Shown here piece by piece: positions 12,167-22,322 of a DNA stretch of 64,000 nucleotides. The stretch lies in the NCBI GenBank assembly GCA_034359265.1, contig CP136895.1:38210001-38274000 (forward strand), written 5' to 3'. Both the position numbers and the translations under genes were made by a program. Source of the stretch: Canna indica. Its lineage: Eukaryota > Streptophyta > Magnoliopsida > Zingiberales > Cannaceae. Positions within the stretch are counted from its first letter, which is position 1; each line of letters opens with the position of its first letter. The notes below the pieces were generated by a model. It ran no database searches, was not told the DNA's origin, and was given only the letters and a program-made list of their open reading frames with translations.

Positions 12167-12307
12167 TGTTGAGCCCTAAAGCCTCAATTACATTAATCAT
12201 AGAGAATACCTATATATAAGCCAGAGACACCATAAGCTAAGCCTAGGAATAATATAAGCTAACCTATACCAACAATAAATACAATATAAAAACTATTATC
12301 TTTAACA
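12167..12307 (-). repeat. 3' LTR of copia B
   Basis: Starts TGTTGAGCCC and ends CTTTAACA. It pairs with 16818-16958 with three substitutions. CTCCCCCTC (12308-12316), the complement of a polypurine tract, adjoins it internally. Confidence 0.97.
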
Positions 12308-12314
12308 CTCCCCC

Positions 12315-13799
12315 TCAAGCTGGAGAATAGATGTCAATCATGCCCAGCTTGTCACATAGTAATTTGAACCGAGTCGAGTTGAGAGCTTTAGTGAAAATAT
12401 CAGCAATTTGATCCTGAGAGGAGACATGAGGCGTGATAATCTTCTTGGAAAGAACAGCATCCCGAATAAAATGACAGTCGACTTCAATATGTTTTGTTCT
12501 TTCGTGAAAGATCGGATTATTTGCAATATGAATAGCAGACTGGTTATCACAGTGCATTGTCATAGGCTTATCAGAAGAGAACCCTAATTCTCCTAAAAAA
12601 CTTTTGACCCACATTAGTTCACATGTGGTATGAGCCATGGCCCTATACTCAGCCTCGGCACTTGAGCGAGACACCACATTTTGTTTCTTACTCCTCCACA
12701 TGACCAAGTTTCCTCCAACATACGTGCAATACCCCGAGGTGGATCTTCTATCACAGATAGACCCAACATAATCTGCGTCAGAGTACCCCTCTATTTTAAT
12801 GTGACCGTTTTTCCTGAGCCACAAGCCTTTACCAGGAGAACTCTTGATATAGTGTAGAATTTTTAACAGAGCATTCCAATGTGAATATTTCGGCTGATGC
12901 ATGAACTAACTAACGACACCAACAGCGTAGGAGATGTCAGGACGGGTGACAGTCAGATAAATAAGTTTCCCAACTAACTTTCTAAATCTCACAAGGTCCT
13001 CGAAGTCTTTGTCACCTTCAAGCTCAGGAGCATCACCTATATCAACAGGTATACTAGCAGGTCTGCATCCAAGCAAGCCTACCTTTCTCAGGAGATCCAT
13101 GGCATATTTCCTCTGCGAAAGTACCACCCCTGTCTCATTATAGGCAAACTCAATGCCAAGAAAGTACCTCGGACGGCCCAAATCCTTTGTCACAAAATAT
13201 TTTTTCAGATGAGCTTTTACTATCTCAATTTCATTGCTATCACTGCCAGTGAGTAAGATGTCATCCACATACACCGCAAGAATAACACAATCAGCAAATG
13301 TTTTTTTCATAAAAATAGAGTGATTAGATTTACATTCCTTTAGCCCAATAGTAGATGCAACTTTGCTTAGTTTGTCAAACCATGCTTGAGGACTTTGTTT
13401 TAGGCCATAAATTGCTTTCTTGAGGTGACACACTAGATTCTCCCCCTGAGCAACATATCCAGGAGGTTGCTCCATAAAGACGGTCTCACTCAAGTCCCCA
13501 TAAAGAAATGCATTCTTAACATCCATTTGATGCATGGACCAATTCAGATTTACGGCAAGAGAGATGAGAATCCTCACAGAGTTTAACCGGGCCACAGGAG
13601 AAAAAGTCTCGAAGTAGTCTACACCAAATTGTTGTGTGAAACCTTTTGCCACCAAGCGAGCCTTGTACCGTTCAATGGATCCATCAGGAAGATATTTTAA
13701 GCTGAACACCCACTTACAAATGACTGGTTTAGAGCCATGAGGAGGTGGAACAAGTTCCCAGGTCCGTCTGGTTCTAAGAGCATCCATCTCCTCATCCAT
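12315..13799 (-). pseudogene. Copia B reverse transcriptase and RNase H
   Basis: Minus-strand open frames 13799-12906 and 12902-12315 are separated only by a TAG at 12903-12905, where glutamine is usual (VVS*FMHQP). The RT part carries CKWVFSLKY, KARLVAKGFTQ, ETFSPVARL, MDVKNAFLYGDL and the catalytic YVDDILLTG. The RNase H part carries GYSDADYVGS, SSAEAEYRAMA, DNQSAIHIA and HIEVDCHFIRD, ending with ADIFTKAL. Lengths match normal copia RT/RNase H. Apart from the single stop the region is open, so it has decayed little. Confidence 0.93.
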
Positions 13800-14865
13800 G
13801 GCACTCTTCCACTTAGGATGAAGCAGAGCATCCTGGTATGTCCTGGAATGGAAACAGAAGACAAGGAGAAAGCAAACTGGCGAAGTGAGGATGATAGTTG
13901 AGCAAAGGATACATGATTGCTAATGGGATGAGCAGTACAACTCTGCTTACCTTTCCGTAAAGCAATGGGAAGGTCAACACTGGACAGAGGATCTTGAGAG
14001 TGATTCGGAGCTGGCAGAGTAGCTTGTTTGGAGAGTTCACCTGTGTCTTTATGTCTTATTTGATAGACTAACAAGGGAGGAGCACGAGACAATGACTCAT
14101 CGGAGTGATGGGTAATAGAAGGAAGAGGTGGAGGTAGGGGAACGGACTCCCAAGTAGGAGTTCCAAGACTCGGTGTAGAGGTGAAGTAGGGAATATCTTC
14201 AAAAAAGGAGACATCAGCAGAGATAAAAGAGTTTTTTTGAAATCGGGTCATAACAACGATATCCCTTTTGAGTGCGAGAGTATTCAATGAAGACACACTT
14301 CACAGCTCTATGAGACAATTTGTCATAACCTGGACCAAGATTATGAACAAAACATATGCAGCCGAAGGTTTTTGGAGAAATTTTAAATGGAGATTGTTTG
14401 GGAAACAAGACGGAGAATGGTGACCTATCCCCTAAAACAGATGAAGGAACACGATTAATAAGATATACAGCAGTGAGAACAGCATCCCCCCATAGATATC
14501 GATGAATATTCATGTGAAACATAAGTGTCCTAGCCACATCTAGAAGATGACAATTTTTGCGTTCAGCAACACCGTTCTGCTGGGATGTGTAAGGACATGA
14601 GGTCTCATGAATAATACCATAGGAGGCACAAAATTTTACAAAATCAGACTGAAGATATTCGCGAGCATTATCAGTTCCAAGAATTTTAATGGAGGTGTCA
14701 AACTGATTTTTTATTTCAAGATAAAAGGTTTGAAAGACATGAAACACATCAGATCGATTTTCTAAAAGAAACACCCAAGTCATACGAGTGTGGTCATCTA
14801 TAAAAGTAACAAAATACTTGTATCCCAAACGACTCACTACAGGACTAGGACCCCAAATATTAGAA
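13800..14865 (-). pseudogene. Copia B integrase core and linker
   Basis: The open minus-strand frame 14837-14214 contains YFVTFIDDHTRMTWV, LGTDNAREY and NGVAERKN, supplying the three acidic residues of the DDE integrase core that joins cDNA to the target. It ends with the GKW-like tail (VKCVFIEYSRTQKGY). Frame changes near 14290 and 13830 interrupt the linker to RT (14296-13697), which is serine/proline-rich as usual. IDD stands where many copies read IDDFSRY, so the local sequence diverges but the Asp is kept. Confidence 0.9.
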
Positions 14866-14874
14866 TGAATAAGT

Positions 14875-15806
14875 TCAAAAATACTCTCTACGAGGACTTG
14901 AGCTTTGTGGAAAGGGCACCCGATGATGTTTACTTAACTCACAAGCTTCACATTTGAAAGGAGAACAGGACACAGACTCAGGGATGGTTGACTTGAGCTT
15001 TTGAATAGAGGGATGGCCTAATCGACAGTGCCATTGAAATGCAGTGATGGAGTGGTGGGCGACAGGAACGCATGTGGATAACAGGTAAATTCCTCCAGTT
15101 TCAGCTCCCCCACCAATCTTCCTCCTCGTCTCTAGATCCCGTATCACACAATGAGAAGGAAAAAAGTTACAGAGCAATTATGACTTTTGGTAAGTTGACT
15201 AATGGAAAGTAGATTCACAGAAAATTTTGGAAGATGAAAAACTTTATCTAATTTAAGATTGCTCGAAACAGTGATTGTGCCAAGACCATGTATAGGAGAA
15301 GTAGAGTCATCGGCAATGCGGACATGTGGTGGGTTAGACTCAGGGTTATAGTTAGAGAAAAGATTCCTATTACCTGACATATGATTGGAAGCACCTGAGT
15401 CAAGAATCCAAGACATACCAGAAGAACCAATAGCCGCAATCCCAGAGGAGGAAGCCATGGCTGAGGAAGTGACTGCTTGCATGAACTTTTCATATTCAGA
15501 CTTAGAGACACAAATAGTCTCCTCCTTTTGATTTTCACTGGTACTATTGTTGAGAGGTTGAGTAGATATAGCAGCTTTAGCATGAGAAGGTTTTCCAAAC
15601 TTTTGCCAGCACCTGTCAGGAGAATGATTGGTTCTCCCACAATGTATACACGGAGAAAAGGAATTTCTACCTCTCCCCCTTCCTCCAGTTCTACCACCAC
15701 CACGACCCTGGTGGCCTCTACCTCCGGCAATAAGTGCTGAGTTATCTCCTGTAGGAAAAGAGGCAGGAGGAGGATTGAGTTCAGTAACTCTCAAAATTCT
15801 GGCCAT
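14875..15806 (-). pseudogene. Copia B zinc knuckle, protease and pre-integrase region
   Basis: The minus frame 15806-15144 begins in the gag C-terminus (glycine/arginine-rich, then CIHCGRTNHSPDRCW, a CCHC-type knuckle). It continues into protease with SWILDSGASNHMSG, whose DSG is the catalytic aspartate triad. The frame 15177-14875 holds WHCRLGHPS and CEACELSKHHR, the HHCC zinc-binding region preceding the integrase core. A frameshift lies near 15160. All key residues are visible. Confidence 0.9.
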
Positions 15807-16384
15807 AGCATTTCTGAGATCAGGATGGTATTATCTATCATGAGCTGAGACTTGATATGATGAAGAGACGGTGGTAGGGCGGATAGAAACCTTGCAACAA
15901 GAAATTCCTCTCTTTGTTTTCTTTGTATTGAAATATCAGCGGTGAAAGGATGATATTCGATCAATTCATCTGCTTTTCCTTTTAAGGTGGCGTAGAACTC
16001 TTGAATTGATGCACCCTCCTCAAGTTTAATATTAAAGATATCAGAGTACAAGGTATAAACTCTAGAGATATTTGCATCTTAAAAGTATGTTTTTTTGAGG
16101 GAATCCCACATGCTCTTAGCAGTATCAAGAAAAATAACTGTTGAGGCAATCTGCGGCTCCAAACTATTGATCATCCATGAGAGAACCGCATAATCGTTTG
16201 CCTCCCAATCCGAATATTTTTCAATATCGGCTGAATCACGAGGATCATCTTCAAGGTGTTTAATCTTCTTATGAGAACCACAAAAAACACGAAAAGCACA
16301 AGACCAGAGAATATAATTTGTACCATTAAGTTTGATAGAAGTACTCAGAGTTACAGTTTTGGGATCCACCATAGAGTTTGACAT
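15791..16384 (-). pseudogene. Copia B gag
   Basis: The reading starts at the ATG complementary to 16382-16384 (MSNSMVDPK..), soon followed by LNGTNYILWSCAFRVF, the conserved gag start, and DYAVLSWMINSLEPQI. A TAA at about 16079 splits it. The rest (SDIFNIKLEEGASIQEFYATLKGKADELI) is open at 16051-15791. Gag forms the virus-like particle that encloses the RNA. One stop within an otherwise intact domain. Confidence 0.88.
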
Positions 16385-16805
16385 TCTTTATAAAGCAGTA
16401 TCAAATGAGAAGAAGGAAGCGCCCTTTCTTGGCGCATCTGGTTCAAGGAACTGCCGAGGTTTCTACGCCGGCGGAGGACGAAGAAGGAAGAGAAGATCTC
16501 GTCGTTGAGATGACGAAGGCTGGATTCTACGCCGGCGGTCCGAGAGGAAGACGATGGAGAGGCGATGTTTGTTCGACTTTGCGAGCGTCTGCATTGAGCC
16601 AAGAAGACGCATGGAGGAGCCGCGTGGAAGGCGCAGGAGAGACGCCGAACAGTAACGGCGTAGGAACAGTAAACGCCGAACAGTAACGGCGCAGGAACAG
16701 TGAACGCCGAACAGTAACGGTGCATGAACAGTGAACGCCGAAAAGTAACGGCGCAGGAACAGTAAAAAAACTAGGAAAAAAAAATTGTTGAAAAATTCTA
16801 GGGCT
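16385..16805 (-). other. Copia B leader with tandem repeat
   Basis: This is the untranslated leader between gag and the primer-binding site. It is GC-rich relative to its neighbours and contains four 31-bp tandem units at 16642-16765. An antisense open frame (16378-16686, plus) has no recognisable domain and is probably fortuitous. Confidence 0.6.
16642..16765. repeat. Tandem repeat, 4 x 31 bp
   Basis: Four units begin at 16642, 16673, 16704 and 16735. Each has the form ACGCCGAA.AGTAACGG followed by .GCA.GAACAGT.A. Units differ at only one to four positions. Confidence 0.9.
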
Positions 16806-16817
16806 GCTCTGATACCA
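16806..16817 (-). other. Primer-binding site of copia B
   Basis: The plus strand reads GCTCTGATACCA, an exact complement of the initiator-Met tRNA site TGGTATCAGAGC, and directly abuts the 5' LTR. Confidence 0.93.
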
Positions 16818-16958
16818 TGTTGAGCCCTAAAGCCTCAATTATATTAATCATAGAGAAGATCTATATATAAGCCAGAGACACCATAAGCTAAGCCTAGGAA
16901 TAATATAAGCTAACCTATACCAACAATAAATACAATATAAAAACTATTATCTTTAACA
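16818..16958 (-). repeat. 5' LTR of copia B
   Basis: The 141-bp LTR is a partner of 12167-12307. A TATATATA box is present on the minus strand near 16860. The flanking ACAAC at 16959-16963 is the target duplication. Confidence 0.97.
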
Positions 16959-16963
16959 ACAAC

Positions 16964-17882
16964 TAATTGCGAATGGGGTTGGAAGAACATCTTACTTCAA
17001 TGTCACCATTCTGTAGCTGCCCTCTTGGATTCTTCAAACTCTGCCTTATCTCCCATTTAGAGAGACATCTTTAAGGACAAGGAGCTTTTTAGAATTTCAC
17101 TTACTTACCAAGTTGGGAATGGATATTCGACGCGATTTTGGCTTGATCCTTGGGTCCAAAGTAACAAATTGAGTTCTCTATTTCCAAATCTTTTTGTTGA
17201 GGCTTTATCTCCAAACTGCACTGTTTGTGACACAAGAGCTACCAACAAGTTTGGTACTATTTTTTAATGGAACCTTGGGTTTAATTCTTTGGTTTCCCTC
17301 GCTTCCATCAATCGCCTTTTTTGCTCCATCAACCCCTTTCTCAATCTTCAAGGGGAGGATCGAATTCAATGGAAATGGAATAGTGATGGCTTCTTTACCA
17401 CAAAATCATTCTATAAATTGCTAAATTTCGGAGGTGTCCCTGATCCCTCGGCAAAATTTGTTTGGCACAAGTCTTGTCCAGAAGGTGTTTTAGTCATGAA
17501 CTGGCTTACTCTCAATCAGAGGCTCCTCACTAAAGATTGCCTTCTTGCTCGAGGGCTTCCGGCTGATCCTCAATGTTTACTCTGTAAATCTGCCAACGAG
17601 ACCCATCAACACCTTTTTGTGGACTGTCAGTACACAACTCAAGGCTGGGCTTATCTATTAGATTTGGTTAATCTTCCCTTCTTCTCTTTGAATGATTGGC
17701 CATGGCTTGAGATGGCTCCCATTAGTTCGTTGAAACTTAAACACTACCGCCTCATCATGATCTGGAGATGGAAATGGAAATTATGGCATGAAAGAAATCT
17801 TCGTTGTTTTGAAGCCGTTGAAAGATCTTTCATTGAGCTTGCTTTTGAAGGGATGCATTTTGATAGTTTGTGTTCTAATTAA
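16964..17882 (+). pseudogene. LINE ORF2 C-terminal region with zf-RVT motif
   Basis: Continues the LINE after copia B. Motifs include WGWKNIL, GNGYSTRFWLDPW (about 17110-17155) and, in the open frame 17289-17882, KFVWHKSCP..NWLTLNQRLLTKDCL, then a Cys-Cys-His-Cys cluster CLLCKSANETHQHLFVDC. This is the zinc-binding domain found at the end of plant LINE reverse transcriptases. Stops at about 17060 and 17266 interrupt the upstream part. The final TAA is at 17880-17882. Confidence 0.9.
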
Positions 17883-17985
17883 GTTTTCCTCTGTGTTACT
17901 TTTTTATCTCTTTTTTTCTACTTCTCCCCCAACTTGTAACTATCAAATCTTTTGATTAATACAAGTATTCTTTATTTGAAAAAAA
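17883..17985 (+). other. LINE 3' UTR and A-tail
   Basis: About 100 bases of T-rich untranslated sequence end in an A-run (17980-17985), followed immediately by the second copy of the target duplication AGTATCATC. Confidence 0.85.
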
Positions 17986-17994
17986 AGTATCATC

Positions 17995-18424
17995 TGGTTT
18001 ACCATAGCCTAGGGGTCTTGTCGATCATATACACTTCCTCATTAAGTTCTCCATGGAGGTAAGCATTGCTTACATCTAATTGATACAATGGCCAATTCCT
18101 TACGGCTGCAGTTGCTATCAATTTTCTTATTGTTGCCATTTTGGAAACTGGAGCATAGGTTTCATGGTAATCAATACCTTCTATTTGTGTAATCAATCCT
18201 TCCATCAGGTTTGAACTTAGTTTTAAACACCCATTTACAATCTACTACAGATTTCCCAGGAGGGAATCCAACCAACTCCCAAGTATAATAGGCCTCTAGG
18301 GCCTCCAATTCAAGTTGCACTGATCTTACCCAATCAGGATTCTTACAAGTAGAAGCATAGGTGTTTGGTTCCTGGTGTGCATCAATGATGCTTGAATTGG
18401 TTTCATAATCAAGATCTGCCCTCT
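17995..18424 (-). pseudogene. Copia A reverse transcriptase, N-terminal part
   Basis: The minus strand reads [38 protein letters not shown] and [14 protein letters not shown], the first blocks of copia RT. Its continuation lies at 8803 after removal of the LINE. One frameshift (about 18200) disrupts it. Upstream at about 18425 it joins gag directly, so protease and integrase are deleted. Confidence 0.85.
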
Positions 18425-18905
18425 CATACCCACATAGATATCATTTAATCCCATAAGGAATTGCCCGAGTCTTCTTTTCTTATGGCAATTTCAACCATTT
18501 GTGCTTACACTCAGTGCATCCATCTCGTCCCATAGGGCCTTCAATTTGGTGTAATATGCCGAGATAAATAGATTTCCTTGTCTGCTGGAGTATATCTGCA
18601 TCTCCAGATCAAATATCCTTGGTTCGTTTCCTCTTTCGAACCTGTCTTCAAGCTCTCTCCACATTTCAGTGGTTGTCTCCGCATACATCACGCTGTTGCC
18701 TAGGCTTGGTGCAACAGACTGCAATATCCATGACTTGATCATGTCGTTGCAGCGTTTCCATTTGTTGTATCTATGTGATGCCTCATCTAGCTGTGTTAGG
18801 GTTCCATCTACAAACCCAAATTTATTCTTGGCCGACAGCGAGATTACCAACGATTGTTTCGAGGAGAGGTAATTTTCATATCCAATTAGTTGAACTGGTA
18901 CTAAA
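18425..18905 (-). pseudogene. Copia A gag, main part
   Basis: An open minus-strand segment (18850-18491) with upstream LVPVQLIGYENYLS reads ISLSAKNKFGFVDGTL, YNKWKRCNDMIKSWIL, YAETTTEMWRELEDRF and YYTKLKALWDEMD. This is the gag (UBN2/DUF4219-type) of plant copia elements. Its N-terminal residues lie on the other side of the insert at 18906-19382. At the 3' side it breaks off in a deletion. Confidence 0.88.
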
Positions 18906-19382
18906 GGTCAAATAGGTGTGACCTGCTTTTACCATCTATTCCCTTCTTTGATTAGAGTGTCGAAACTGCGATGGCAGCGAGTCTACCCTCTCCTTCCCTT
19001 TAAAGGCTTCGCACCCTGAAAATCTGACCAATGAAAGGACTCCTCTTTACGGTGGATTTTCAAAGATGGAATTCCTGCCAGTTAGAGTAGCAGGGATGAT
19101 ATAGCGTGTCTTCCACAAGTGCTCTGGCTCATTGCCGGAGTTATTATTTTGAATGGATAGGCATTCGAGTAGACATATCTATTTAGAAGTTCCCATAATC
19201 AAGGTCCTGCAACAGAACGTTCTCTCAGTTGAAGCCACGCCAGAGCCCGAGCCCGGTATCGTATCGGATCGGGTATCAACATTAAGAAATGTAGGCTTCA
19301 TGCATAAAGGCATATCCAAAATCCAGTTATCAAAGTCAACCGAAGAACCCCCGATACCGCAAGGTCCAGCAAGGAAAGAAAG
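18906..19382. other. 477-bp foreign insert in copia A gag, origin unknown
   Basis: Removing this segment restores a continuous gag reading NDNPGMS-LVPVQL. At the edges only AAA is shared (18903-18905 and 19383-19385), with no terminal repeats, no A-tail and no TE motifs. Base composition is near 45-48% GC and non-repetitive, unlike the AT-rich surroundings. The style resembles plant mitochondrial intergenic DNA, which I infer but cannot test. An open frame on the plus strand (19153-19452) has no recognisable domain. Confidence 0.6.
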
Positions 19383-19575
19383 AAACTCATACCGGGATTG
19401 TCATTTCCAGCTAAAATATATAGATCGTCTTCGATTTCTGCTTCTCTTGTGACAGATCCACTCTCACTGTTGTCATTGTTGTCACCGATCTACGATTCCT
19501 CACCATTGGGGTGGTCAAATCTTCCTGATCCGAGGGCTTGTTTGTCGATCGAGATCACTACAGATCAGCAGTACT
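19383..19575 (-). pseudogene. Copia A gag N-terminus and leader
   Basis: The minus strand contains DNNDNSESGSVTREAE and DDLYILAGNDNPGMS, the N-terminal residues of gag, downstream of a short leader that starts at the primer-binding site. The start codon is not certain because the frame is disturbed. Confidence 0.65.
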
Positions 19576-19587
19576 GCTTTTGATACC
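19576..19587 (-). other. Primer-binding site of copia A
   Basis: The plus strand reads GCTTTTGATACCA, the complement of TGGTATCAAAAGC, next to the LTR start at 19588. It is similar to the Met-tRNA class. Confidence 0.75.
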
Positions 19588-21479
19588 ATGATAAGATGCA
19601 CACTTGGATGGAAGATGAACAGTGCTCGAGAGCACAGGCACGAAAAGGAAATGAGTTTATTTCATAAGCAATTGAATGAGTCAAACAGAGTTAATATCTT
19701 GTACTTATACTTTGGGTTTTTTGTTGGTGAAATGGCCACACGAGAGAGAGGGTGAATAGTGTGTTATCTAAATTTTTTTGCCTAAATTTCATTTTAATCG
19801 TTTCTTAAACTACTTAGGCAAATTGCAATTTATCGACTAAATGCGGAAGCGAGTAATAAAGATAAGCAATGCGATACACAAAGAAAACAATGCTAACACA
19901 ATGATTTATAGTGGTTCGGCCCCAATGTCTACTCCACTACCTAAGCACCCCGCTTAGGATTTCCAAACTAGTTTTACTAGATTATATCATTTCCCTTACA
20001 AAGAGGACTTTACACCGGAAAGTCTCCTCTCTCAAACCGAAGGCACTTCCACACCCGGAAGTATCCCGCCTTCCTACTAAGAGCACTCTCCCACCTCAAC
20101 CTAAGGGACAACTCAACTAATCCTAGTAAACTAAGTTTACAATGGTGGATTTAAGCCTTAACACCAAGGCAACCACCAACTCAATCAACCTAGCACTCTA
20201 GGTTTACACAAACTCAAATACAATGAAATGAACAACAAAATACAACAACAAATAGAGCAATAAATCAAACAATAAAGTACTTAGCTCCACAACAAGATTC
20301 CTAGCTTCCTCTTGATACCTTTGATGGTTAAGTAATTAGGGAATGAAGGCAAGATCAAGGTTTTTGGCTCAAGCTAGGGTTTTTGCAAAGAGTGGCTCAA
20401 TGAGGCTTGTGATTGATCAAAAGGATGTCTCAAAGGTAGTAGAAGTGATCAAGATCAGGGTGGAAGGCTCTCATGTCCTTGTATTTATAGGCCATGAAGA
20501 GAAGAGCAACACCTCTCTTCTCAACGGGCAATTTTTTGCCCATTACTGACCGCTGGTTGCTTGCCGGTCGATCGTTGGTTGACCGACCGAGCGACCGAAG
20601 GCATTTTGCCCATTTTGGGCAACATCCGGTCGACCAGTCGATCGACCGAAATTCCTTCTATCGGTTTTTGTAAGTTAACAAATTTAAAACATAAATGCTA
20701 TATAAGGATTACCCCCCATTTGGATTCAATAAAAATATCTAAAAAATCAAAATCCTTAAGAATCAAAATCTAACTTTTGGGGTCTACTACAAATTTACGA
20801 AAAATGGAAATTTTATAATATCCCGGGTCAAATATGGGTATGCTAAAGACTTCCAAAAATTCCTTAAAAATACATTGTTATCTAGTTTTTAACTAAGGAA
20901 TAATTACCGGCATTTTTGGTGTCAAGAAAATATCTAGGTTATATAGCCCTCCAAGGAGCTCCCTAGGCTTAGTGAATTCCAGACAGTTTTCTAATTTGCC
21001 GATTTTTCATGTTTTGGGGTTCGGGTTTGGTATTTTGGGTTTTTTGCATCATCATGAGGATTTACAACACATTCTAGACACCCTAGACCTAAACTTTAAC
21101 TTCCCGAAGAATCCCGAGCGTCGACGAGCGTCCCTGTCGATTTTTTCGATTTTTTCGATCGCGAACGTCGTGCGCTAACCGACTTGAAACCTGAAAGTAT
21201 TTCTCAATGAATACATTAATTCCATGTTTGTTATCATCAAATCCGAGATTAAGACCAAGGTTGAAAATCTTAGGCTAACATTCTTAACGGGTTTCATTTG
21301 TTACATTTGAACCCATTAAGTCACAGCTCGATACTTATGTAAAAATGACCAAAAAGAACTTATACTATCTTACACTTTATTATTTATTACATGTACATTA
21401 TGGTAAACTCCTAATCATCTTCTTCACCTGCGTCTCTACCTTCTGTTGTTTCGAATACTCCATACTGCTAACTTTAATA
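19588..21479 (-). repeat. 5' LTR of copia A, split by solo LTR I
   Basis: Left part 19588-19721 and right part 21281-21479 together match the 3' LTR at 3901-4227. The interruption falls where the intact LTR reads GGGTTCTTAAC. Confidence 0.88.
19722..21280 (-). repeat. Solo LTR I, SIRE-like long LTR
   Basis: The 1559-bp segment starts TGTTGG and ends CTAACA. It is flanked by TTTTT (19717-19721) and TTCTT (21281-21285), a one-mismatch 5-bp target duplication. Its right end on the minus strand reads TTTGATGATAACAAACATG, identical to the start of LTR J at 61536, so both belong to one family. It contains GGTCGA/TCGACC-rich palindromic words near 20560-20660. No internal coding region is present, so it is a solo LTR left by LTR-LTR recombination. 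Confidence 0.85.
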
Positions 21480-21640
21480 TATATTTTGTTCTATGTGGGT
21501 ATCCATGTGGGTATCAAAAACTAAACTCTTTTCCAATTGAGCTAGCCAACCTTTGTTGTTAATATATATTTTGTTCTATGATTCATGATGCTAAAATGCT
21601 TAATAATTATTTTGCTGCATACTGTAATATGTTAAGGGTT
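21480..21640. repeat. Second copy of the A-flanking segment
   Basis: 21515-21627 repeats 3798-3900 at about 90%. Before it lies a rearranged stretch in which TATATTTTGTTCTATG (also inside the repeat) and GTGGGTATC occur twice. No normal target duplication of element A is visible here. Confidence 0.65.
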
Positions 21641-21721
21641 AAAATATATGTCTAATTTGTCCATACATGTTTTGTCTTTGCTTCTTGGAAGCATATTGAT
21701 GCACTCAATGTTGAGATAAAC

Positions 21722-21784
21722 CTCGCATCTTGCTATGATAAGATCGAACTGTACTGACAATATCTCTTGAGTCAGCTTCAAGAC
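21722..21784 (-). pseudogene. Exon-like fragment, unidentified
   Basis: On the minus strand 63 bases lie between TTTTGCAG and a GTTTAT donor and read LEADSRDIVSTVRSYHSKMR. The frame is open and the codons look coding, but I do not recognise the protein. It could pair with the GWLAQLEKS-like piece at about 21540. Chance occurrence is possible. Confidence 0.25.
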
Positions 21785-22322
21785 CTGCAAAAGCAGAGTT
21801 ATCAGTAGCTTTCTAACTTTTTATTTATATGCACCCTCCAGAGATTGCTCTACGCCATATCAGGATTATTCAAATGCATAAACAATAACTTATTAACTGA
21901 AATTCTGAATCACAATTCATTTTACCAATACTTCTGCCAGGACTATTCAACTACTTCCATTGAATTTTTAGTTTCTTTCTCCAAATAGGATAAACTAGAA
22001 GCTAGGTTTCTCTTTGTGCCAACCTTATAGCTGTTATTAGCTACCTGCAAAAGCTTAAAAGAGTTAATGTTGTTGTGTATGATTTTGGAGATATTCATGG
22101 TTTTGTATGTTTATAGTGATTTCTATTTACATTCTTGCTTAATCTGACTAAATTTACTCTGCGTTGACAAATGGATTTGCCAAGTAAACCTCTGGTTTGT
22201 TAATGTTTTTGAGGATGATGGTAACAATCTCAAGTGAAAGTCATAGATTTCTCAATGTCAATTTGTCTACATGTAATCAATTTGTTTCTTGTTACATAAC
22301 CTAATCCATCTGTTATTAGCAG

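Larger units (their letters stand above)
12167..16958 (-). mobile_element. Copia B, nearly complete young element in the LINE
   Basis: The 4792-bp element has 141-bp LTRs, a primer-binding site, a polypurine tract and a 5-bp target duplication ACAAC (12162-12166 and 16959-16963). The two LTRs differ at 3 of 141 positions (about 98% identical), making it the youngest datable insertion here. Coding sequence on the minus strand runs gag, CCHC knuckle, protease, integrase, RT and RNase H in Ty1/copia order, with only a few stops or frameshifts. It is nested inside the LINE, which is nested inside copia A. Confidence 0.97.
8813..17985 (+). mobile_element. L1-type LINE, interrupted by copia B
   Basis: The insertion splits copia A's RT and is flanked by a 9-bp target duplication AGTATCATC (8804-8812 and 17986-17994). 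The 3' end is an A-run. Without copia B the LINE is about 4.4 kb: a short ORF1-like leader, an AP endonuclease, an RT with FADD motif, and a C-terminal zinc-finger region. Stops and frameshifts occur in every part. Target-primed reverse transcription explains the A-tail and variable-length duplication. Confidence 0.93.
3901..21479 (-). mobile_element. Copia A, internally deleted and multiply interrupted
   Basis: LTRs at both ends begin with TGATAAGATGCAC, and a polypurine tract and primer-binding site sit in the expected places for a minus-strand element. After removing the nested insertions (4764-8206, 8813-17985, 18906-19382, 19722-21280), about 2.9 kb remains: gag, a truncated RT and RNase H. 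Protease and integrase are missing. The gag sequence passes directly into the RT N-terminal region near 18425, so a deletion precedes or accompanies the insertions. LTRs differ at about 8 of the first 60 positions, so A is old. No convincing 5-bp target duplication is seen (tactg versus tatat). Confidence 0.85.
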
